Both the position numbers and the translations under genes were made by a program. A stretch of DNA of 5,128 bases, from contig JALWRU010000273.1 in NCBI GenBank assembly GCA_026994095.1, forward strand, positions 1 through 5,128, written 5' to 3'. Under the pieces are notes generated by a model that made no database searches, had not been told where the DNA came from, and was given only the letters and a program-made list of their open reading frames with translations. Positions within the stretch are counted from its first letter, which is position 1, and the number at the start of each line of letters is the position of its first letter. Positions 1-3,354 of the stretch are shown here, piece after piece. Origin of the DNA: Nitrospira sp. Lineage in GTDB: Bacteria > Nitrospirota > JACRHL01.

Positions 1-169
1 CATCCAGCGATTTGACCGGGAAGGCCGTTTCATCACCACCTGGGAGGGCTTGAAAGGCGATGATGAACGGCTAGCTGGCCCAACGGGGGTCGCAGTGGGG
101 CCGGACGGCACCGTGTTCGTTGCCGATTGGGGCAACCACCAAATCCAGGTCTGGCCCAGCCCAAACTAA
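1..169 (+). CDS. NHL-repeat protein, C-terminal end (5' truncated)
   Basis: The frame beginning at base 2 is open from the window edge to a TAA at 167-169 and encodes the last 55 residues of a protein. The stretch PTGVAVGPDGTVFVADWGNH followed by QIQVW is a textbook NHL repeat: a Pro-x-Gly-[Val/Ile]-Ala start, a PDG turn, V-A-D in the next strand, then a GN-x-x-[I/V] ending. It is one blade of a six-bladed beta-propeller. An RFD-x-x-G-x-F/I segment before it is the end of the preceding blade, so this is the last blade of a longer propeller. Such proteins serve as binding scaffolds or extracytoplasmic sensors, and the substrate cannot be told from one blade. The gene ends 72 nt before arsR, and the arsR promoter lies between them, so it is probably a separate unit. 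The family call is solid but the function is unknown. Confidence 0.8.
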   Translation, partial: IQRFDREGRFITTWEGLKGDDERLAGPTGVAVGPDGTVFVADWGNHQIQVWPSPN

Positions 170-205
170 GCAGTCGTCCGGGAGCCCTTGGTAGCGATTG
201 TTTTC

Positions 206-232
206 TTGACTTACACACAATATTTCGATAAT
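206..232 (+). promoter_or_regulatory. Probable sigma70 promoter of the ars operon
   Basis: TTGACT at 206-211 matches the -35 consensus in five of six positions. GATAAT at 227-232 matches the -10 consensus in five of six. The 15-nt spacer is shorter than the usual 17, as in some regulated promoters. Transcription would begin near 239-240, almost at the arsR ATG (242), and no Shine-Dalgarno sequence precedes that ATG, so a leaderless or nearly leaderless mRNA is implied. TATAAA at 233-238 is an alternative -10, but its spacing of 21 nt is poor. This is an inference from motifs only. Confidence 0.45.
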
Positions 233-243
233 TATAAAAATAT
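220..243 (+). promoter_or_regulatory. Candidate ArsR operator, 24-bp imperfect palindrome
   Basis: ATATTT at 220-225 is the inverted complement of AAATAT at 238-243. The centre, ATAATTAT at 228-235, is a perfect palindrome on the same axis. Ten of twelve base pairs are symmetric, and only 226/237 and 227/236 mismatch. The size and symmetry suit a dimeric ArsR/SmtB winged-helix repressor, whose operators are AT-rich imperfect dyads over promoters. The site covers the proposed -10 and the first two bases of the arsR start codon, so occupancy would block RNA polymerase. Assignment to ArsR rests on position and symmetry. Confidence 0.55.
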
Positions 244-598
244 GGAAACATCGTCCGCAGTAAATGCTCTGGGTGCCCTGGCCCAGGACTCTCGTCTGGC
301 CGTCTTTCGTCTACTGGTTCAGCAGGGGCCGGAAGGGCTTGCCGCCGGGGAAATTGCCCGTCGGCTGAAGGTGCCGTCCGCCACCATGTCGTTTCACCTC
401 TCCCAGTTGAGTCGGGCGGGGCTGATCACTTCCAGGCGAGAAAGCCGCTCGATCATCTATTCCGCCAGCTTCGATCGGATGCAGGCGCTGGTGGATTTTC
501 TGACGGAGAACTGCTGTCAGGGTCAGCCAGACCAATGTGGCATCACGCCGTGTAAATGTGACGCCGCTCAAGATCCGGCGCTTGGGGAGGCCTGCTGA
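242..598 (+). CDS. arsR: ArsR/SmtB-family arsenite-responsive repressor
   Basis: This encodes a 118-residue winged-helix repressor of the ArsR family, expected to bind the operator upstream as a dimer and release it when As(III) or Sb(III) binds. The HTH region is clear: GEIARRLKVPSATMSFHLSQ (about 36-55), then LSRAGLITSRRESRSIIYSA forming the recognition-helix end and the wing. The CVCDLC-type site of the E. coli R773 protein is absent from the HTH. Instead there is a C-terminal Cys pair C91-C92 plus C99, closely resembling the C95/C96/C102 site described for the Acidithiobacillus ferrooxidans ArsR. Three more cysteines follow (C104, C106, C118). The ATG at 242 was chosen because family members begin a few residues before this LGALAQDSRL helix. 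An in-frame TTG at 188 would add an unlikely 18-residue extension and would lie upstream of the promoter. The stop overlaps the next start by one base. Confidence 0.93.
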   Translation: METSSAVNALGALAQDSRLAVFRLLVQQGPEGLAAGEIARRLKVPSATMSFHLSQLSRAGLITSRRESRSIIYSASFDRMQALVDFLTENCCQGQPDQCGITPCKCDAAQDPALGEAC

Positions 599-1659
599 TG
601 GGGTTGTTTGAACGCTACCTGACCTTTTGGGTGGCCCTCTGTATCGTCGTGGGCATCGCGCTTGGGCACTTTCTGCCCATCCCGTTCCAGGCCATCGGTG
701 CCATGGAGATCGCCAAGGTGAATCTGCCGGTGGCGGTGCTGATCTGGCTGATGATCATTCCCATGCTGCTGAAGATCAACTTCGGTGCGCTGCACAAAGT
801 ACGGCAGCACTGGCAAGGCGTGGGGGTGACGGTCTTTGTCAACTGGGCGGTCAAGCCGTTCTCCATGGCGCTGCTGGGCTGGTGGTTTATTGGTTCCCTG
901 TTCGCCCCTTACCTGCCGACGGAGCAGATCAATTCCTACATCGCCGGGCTGATTATCCTGGCGGCGGCACCCTGTACCGCCATGGTGTTCGTCTGGAGCA
1001 ACCTTTCCGACGGCGAACCCCATTTCACCTTGAGCCAGGTGGCCCTGAATGACGTCATCATGATCTTTGCCTTCGCACCGGTGGTGGGCATGCTGCTGGG
1101 TATTTCGGCCATCACCGTGCCGTGGGACACATTGTTGCTGTCCGTGGTGCTCTATGTGGTGGTGCCGGTTTTGGCGGCCCAGGTGCTGCGACGTTGGTTG
1201 TTGGCTGCTGGGGGTGAAGCCAATCTTCAGCGTGTGCTGGCCGCCCTGCACCCGGTGTCTCTGATCTCCCTGCTGGCCACCCTGGTGCTGCTGTTCGGCT
1301 TCCAGGGGGAGCAGATTATCGCTCAACCGGTGGTCATCGTCCTGCTGGCGATACCAATCCTGGTTCAGGTGTTTTTCACCTCCGGCTTGGCCTATCTGCT
1401 CAACCGCCAATTGGGCGTGGCCCACTGCGTGGCCGCGCCGTCCGCCCTGATCGGTGCCAGCAACTTCTTCGAACTGGCGGTGGCGGTGGCCATCAGCCTG
1501 TTCGGCTTCGAGTCCGGGGCGGCTCTGGCCACCGTGGTTGGCGTACTGGTCGAGGTGCCGGTGATGCTTGTAGTAGTACACATCGTGAACCGTACCAAGG
1601 GGTGGTATGAAGAACGCCCCAACGTGGCCCGCTGCGACTGCTCGGGGCAGACGGTATGA
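598..1659 (+). CDS. acr3: ACR3-family arsenite efflux transporter
   Basis: This encodes a 353-residue inner-membrane protein, the normal length for bacterial ACR3 (often annotated arsB, though unrelated to the 12-TM ArsB family). ACR3 carriers have ten membrane segments and extrude As(III), driven by the proton motive force. Hydrophobic segments run from about residue 8 to 330. The family Cys lies in LAAAPCTAMVFVWS (C126), equivalent to the essential TM4 Cys of characterised ACR3 proteins. The late conserved segment SALIGASNFFELAVAVAIS (E292), then GVLVEVPVML (E319), supplies the membrane glutamates typical of the family. A strong Shine-Dalgarno GGGGAGG (584-590) sits 7 nt before the ATG, inside the end of arsR, and the TGATG junction implies translational coupling. 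The C-terminal tail has a C-D-C motif (C346, C348) after the last membrane segment. It overlaps arsC by 4 nt. Confidence 0.95.
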   Translation: MGLFERYLTFWVALCIVVGIALGHFLPIPFQAIGAMEIAKVNLPVAVLIWLMIIPMLLKINFGALHKVRQHWQGVGVTVFVNWAVKPFSMALLGWWFIGSLFAPYLPTEQINSYIAGLIILAAAPCTAMVFVWSNLSDGEPHFTLSQVALNDVIMIFAFAPVVGMLLGISAITVPWDTLLLSVVLYVVVPVLAAQVLRRWLLAAGGEANLQRVLAALHPVSLISLLATLVLLFGFQGEQIIAQPVVIVLLAIPILVQVFFTSGLAYLLNRQLGVAHCVAAPSALIGASNFFELAVAVAISLFGFESGAALATVVGVLVEVPVMLVVVHIVNRTKGWYEERPNVARCDCSGQTV

Positions 1660-2078
1660 AACGCATCCTGTTCCTATGCGTGGCCAACTCCGCCCGCAGT
1701 CAGATGGCCGAGGGGCTGGCCCGACACCTGCTGGGGCCGGATGTCACGATAGAAAGCGCCGGATCCGAACCGGCCACGGTGAACCCCTTTGCGGTGGAAG
1801 TGATGCGGGAGGCGGGCATCGACATCTCCGGCCACCACTCCAAGTCGGTGGCCACCATCGACCCCACCGGGTTGGATCTGGTGGTGACCCTGTGCGCCGA
1901 GGAGGTGTGTCCGGTGTTTCCCGGAAACGTCCGGCGGCTGCATTGGCCCATTGACGATCCGGCGGTTAAGGGCGAGCCGCGTCCAGCAGAGGAAATGCTG
2001 GCCCGTTTTCGGAGCGCACGGGATTTGCTGCGCGAGCGTCTGACCACACTTCGTGCCAAAATGGCGAGCGACACCTGA
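1656..2078 (+). CDS. arsC: Arsenate reductase, LMW-phosphatase (thioredoxin-type) fold
   Basis: This encodes a 140-residue cytoplasmic enzyme that reduces As(V) to As(III), the substrate of the upstream exporter. The N-terminal P-loop is CVANSARS, a C-x5-R motif with nucleophile C8 and R14, at the end of the first beta strand (KRILFLC). This fold is shared with low-molecular-weight protein tyrosine phosphatases and S. aureus pI258 ArsC, and is unrelated to the glutaredoxin-type ArsC of E. coli R773. C80 and C85 in TLCAEEVCPVF are the expected resolving cysteines of the relay disulfide, which points to reductase rather than phosphatase activity. HWPIDDP (about 96-102) holds the conserved Asp-Pro general-acid loop. 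The ATG overlaps the acr3 stop as ATGA, so translation is probably coupled; the upstream Shine-Dalgarno (around GGGGCAG) is weak. Whether thioredoxin or another thiol system recycles it cannot be read from the sequence. Confidence 0.94.
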   Translation: MKRILFLCVANSARSQMAEGLARHLLGPDVTIESAGSEPATVNPFAVEVMREAGIDISGHHSKSVATIDPTGLDLVVTLCAEEVCPVFPGNVRRLHWPIDDPAVKGEPRPAEEMLARFRSARDLLRERLTTLRAKMASDT

Positions 2079-2095
2079 CCGGAGACCCTTCTCTC

Positions 2096-2428
2096 GTGCT
2101 GATACTAAAGACCATCGGATTATTCACCGTGACGGCGGTGGCCGAAATCATCGGTTGTTACCTGCCCTACCTGTGGCTGAAACATGGCAAACCCGTTTGG
2201 CTGTTGATTCCCGCCGCCATCAGCTTGGCGTTGTTCGCCTGGCTGTTGACCCTGCACCCGTTCTCCGCCGGGCGAACCTACGCGGCCTACGGCGGGGTGT
2301 ACGTCACCGTGGCGATCCTGTGGCTGGCGTGGGTGGAAGGCGTCCCGCCCGACCGTTGGGACCTGATTGGTGTGGCCGTGACCCTGGTGGGAATGAGCAT
2401 CATCGCCTTTGTCCCGAGGGGGGCCTGA
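2096..2428 (+). CDS. ynfA: YnfA/UPF0060 family small membrane protein
   Basis: This encodes a 110-residue integral membrane protein strikingly similar to E. coli YnfA (108 residues). The shared landmarks are AEIIGCYLPYLWLK near the N-terminus, WLLIPAAISLALFAWLLTLHP in the middle, then GRTYAAYGGVYV. Four hydrophobic helices fit the small-multidrug-resistance-like architecture proposed for this family, and E17 lies where SMR transporters have their membrane-buried glutamate. The start is GTG at 2096, with GGAGA at 2081-2085 about 10 nt upstream; no ATG is available nearby. It begins 17 nt after arsC on the same strand with no terminator between, so it is very likely the last gene of the ars operon. 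The substrate is unknown: position suggests a link to arsenic or other toxicant tolerance, but this is inference. Family identity is firm. Confidence 0.92.
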   Translation: MLILKTIGLFTVTAVAEIIGCYLPYLWLKHGKPVWLLIPAAISLALFAWLLTLHPFSAGRTYAAYGGVYVTVAILWLAWVEGVPPDRWDLIGVAVTLVGMSIIAFVPRGA

Positions 2429-2434
2429 TCCAGT

Positions 2435-2596
2435 CCCCTCAAGCGTGCCGTCCTGGGGCACCTTCCACCACTTGCGCAAGGTCTTGGGGTCCGCCCCGAT
2501 ATCACGTACAACCGGTGTTATATCGTGTTCCGTATGAACCCGGCTGACTACCTGAACCTTGAGCCCAGGCGTATAAAGCTTCCGAACCATCTTCAT
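2435..2596 (-). pseudogene. Truncated IS transposase OrfA (HTH_Tnp_1 type) remnant
   Basis: Reading the minus strand from the ATG at 2596-2594, the first 45-50 residues include RKLYTPGLKVQVV, then DITPVVRDIGADPKTLRKWW. This is the N-terminal helix-turn-helix of IS3-type or related transposase OrfA proteins: K-[FY]-[ST]-x-E/G-FK-x-x-VV, then a helix ending in G-[VA]-x-x-x-TLR-x-W. Beyond about residue 50 the frame runs antisense through ynfA and loses all resemblance, so the gene is cut off at about 2435-2455. The rest of OrfA, OrfB and the far IS end are absent. It is a decayed IS fragment with no expected activity. Its left boundary abuts the ynfA stop, which suggests a deletion or insertion scar. 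The exact IS family cannot be fixed from this fragment. Confidence 0.65.
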
Positions 2597-2670
2597 CGTC
2601 TGTATCTTCTAAATCAGCGCAACATTCTACGCCTGCCTGGGGCCTACAATTTTGGGGGAAAACTGCAGTA

Positions 2671-2700
2671 GGGAAAAGGGCCAAAGGGAAAAGGGCCAAA
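2671..2700 (+). repeat. Perfect 15-bp direct tandem duplication
   Basis: The unit GGGAAAAGGGCCAAA occurs twice without a gap (2671-2685 and 2686-2700), and a partial echo of its purine-rich character continues to 2710. It ends 13 nt before the -35 box of the promoter proposed for the copper genes, so it could be a paired activator site. It could equally be a slippage duplication at the IS edge. Its existence is directly visible, but any role is speculative. Confidence 0.8.
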
Positions 2701-2713
2701 ATGTGGGGGCGGT

Positions 2714-2743
2714 TTGACTTCACGACAAACGTGGAGGCATACT
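2714..2743 (+). promoter_or_regulatory. Probable sigma70 promoter for the copper genes
   Basis: TTGACT (2714-2719, five of six consensus positions) is followed after 18 nt by CATACT (2738-2743, four of six). Transcription would start around 2750, just before the ATG at 2753. As at arsR, this would leave almost no 5' leader. GGAGG at 2733-2737 lies within the spacer and is too far from the ATG (15 nt) to be an ideal ribosome site. If the true transcription start is further upstream, GGAGG could still serve. Confidence 0.4.
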
Positions 2744-2752
2744 GAAAAACCG

Positions 2753-3148
2753 ATGTTGTATGTCAACAAAACACATCGACCCTCTTGGCCCACCCTGAGC
2801 ATCATCATGCTGGTGACGATGGTGTTGGCACAGGGCTGCCTGATGTCGCTCACCGCGTTTGCTTCGGGTATGCCCCATGTCCACGCAGTCTCCGGGGCAG
2901 CGGACCATCACCCGGCTTCCAGCGCGGATATGGACGGTGGGTGTGGCGGCGAGTGCGGCGACATCTCTCTCCCGGTCCGGGGCCTGCAGGAGGCCCACGT
3001 ATCGCTGGTGCCAGTCGTCCTCACACAGGTGCAGATGGCCGAACCGGTCACATTGGTGCCCTGGCGTCATATCGCGTCTGATTTTTTTGGCCCACCCAGA
3101 CGCAGCGCCCGCCAGCGGCAAGTCCTGCTGCAAATCTTCATTATCTGA
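2753..3148 (+). CDS. Small exported His/Cys-containing protein upstream of copA
   Basis: This encodes a 131-residue protein I cannot assign to a named family with certainty. Residues 1-13 carry K6 and R9, and 14-36 are hydrophobic (LSIIMLVTMVLAQGC then LMSLTAF), ending in AFASG, so a Sec signal peptide or membrane anchor is likely. The Cys at 29 has only a poor lipobox. The mature part has possible metal ligands: HVH (42-44), HH (52-53), and the Gly-rich CGGEC (C64, C68), with Met and Asp nearby. The C-terminal half is unremarkable and ends in a hydrophobic VLLQIFII. Small signal-bearing His/Cys proteins (DUF2946-like or CopL-like) commonly sit beside copA, and this resembles them in layout only. 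The ATG at 2753 gives a sensible charged n-region. An in-frame TTG at 2714 coincides with the -35 box and is less likely. A periplasmic copper-binding role is inferred from copA 206 nt downstream. Confidence 0.7.
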   Translation: MLYVNKTHRPSWPTLSIIMLVTMVLAQGCLMSLTAFASGMPHVHAVSGAADHHPASSADMDGGCGGECGDISLPVRGLQEAHVSLVPVVLTQVQMAEPVTLVPWRHIASDFFGPPRRSARQRQVLLQIFII

Positions 3149-3161
3149 TCCCCCGCTCCAA

Positions 3162-3201
3162 CCCATCGAATGCCACCGGTAATAGCCGGTGGCGGGATGG
3201 G
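3162..3201 (+). terminator. Long hairpin after the small His/Cys gene
   Basis: GCCACCGG (3172-3179) pairs perfectly with CCGGTGGC (3186-3193) around a 6-nt loop. The stem continues outward with CCCATC (3162-3167) against GATGGG (3196-3201), separated by a 4/2-nt internal loop. That gives 14 pairs, starting 13 nt after the stop at 3148. No T-run follows, so it is not a classic intrinsic terminator. It may act as an attenuator, a partial terminator or an mRNA-stabilising stem that sets the expression ratio between the small gene and copA. The pairing is visible; the role is inferred. Confidence 0.5.
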
Positions 3202-3307
3202 ATGCGGGAAAGACCATTGACCCGGCCTTTTGAAGAGGGGATTGTGCCCCGATCTTGCCGGTCCGTGCCGTTCTCCCCGTCCCGTTTTTGGTAATGGACC
3301 GGGTGCG

Positions 3308-3321
3308 ATCGCCATGGCGAT
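3308..3321 (+). promoter_or_regulatory. Perfect 14-bp palindrome upstream of copA
   Basis: ATCGCCATGGCGAT reads identically on both strands, and GCGATCGC (3305-3312), another perfect palindrome, overlaps its left end. With no loop it cannot form an ordinary RNA hairpin, so it is more likely a DNA site for a dimeric protein, or chance. It lies 33-47 nt before the copA ATG, within reach of a copA-proximal promoter. It does not match the copper-box sequences I know for CopR or CueR. Confidence 0.3.
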
Positions 3322-3354
3322 GCCCGGCTTCTGACGACGCAGGGATCACTAAAA

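Larger units (their letters stand above)
2429..2752 (+). other. Gene-free junction between the ars and cop modules
   Basis: This 324-nt stretch has no intact gene. From left to right it holds a truncated minus-strand IS transposase OrfA, the presumed upstream flank of that IS (about 2597-2660), a perfect 15-bp tandem duplication and a sigma70-like promoter facing the copper genes. No GC hairpin followed by a T-run was seen directly after ynfA, so the ars transcript has no obvious intrinsic terminator here. Part of the stretch, around 2570-2640, appears richer in A and T than the flanking genes. Confidence 0.7.

Noticed and set aside
188..241. TTG-initiated 18-residue N-terminal extension of ArsR
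   Set aside because: It does not resemble ArsR N-termini and would require transcription from upstream of the proposed promoter. The ATG at 242 fits the family length.
568..1581. Minus-strand 337-residue open frame antisense to acr3
   Set aside because: Its product is rich in His, Gln, Arg and Gly with no domain, as expected from the antisense of a hydrophobic GC-rich gene. The plus-strand ACR3 is unambiguous.
2120..2434. Continuation of the transposase-like minus-strand frame through ynfA
   Set aside because: Resemblance to OrfA stops near residue 50. The remaining sequence is antisense to a well-supported ynfA gene.
2764..2839. Lipoprotein signal with Cys29 of the small His/Cys protein as the acylated residue
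   Set aside because: The residues before the Cys are LAQG, with Gln at -2 and Ala at -3, a poor lipobox. A normal signal-peptide cleavage near AFASG fits better.
3217..3247. Possible MerR/CueR-type promoter for copA (TTGACC at 3217, dyad CCTTTTGAAGAGG at 3226-3238)
   Set aside because: No acceptable -10 sequence appears at 17-19 nt spacing, and the dyad has a mismatch and does not match known CueR operators. Too weak to annotate.
3237..3250. GGGG-attgtg-CCCC mini-hairpin
   Set aside because: Only four pairs and no T-run; expected by chance in GC-rich DNA.
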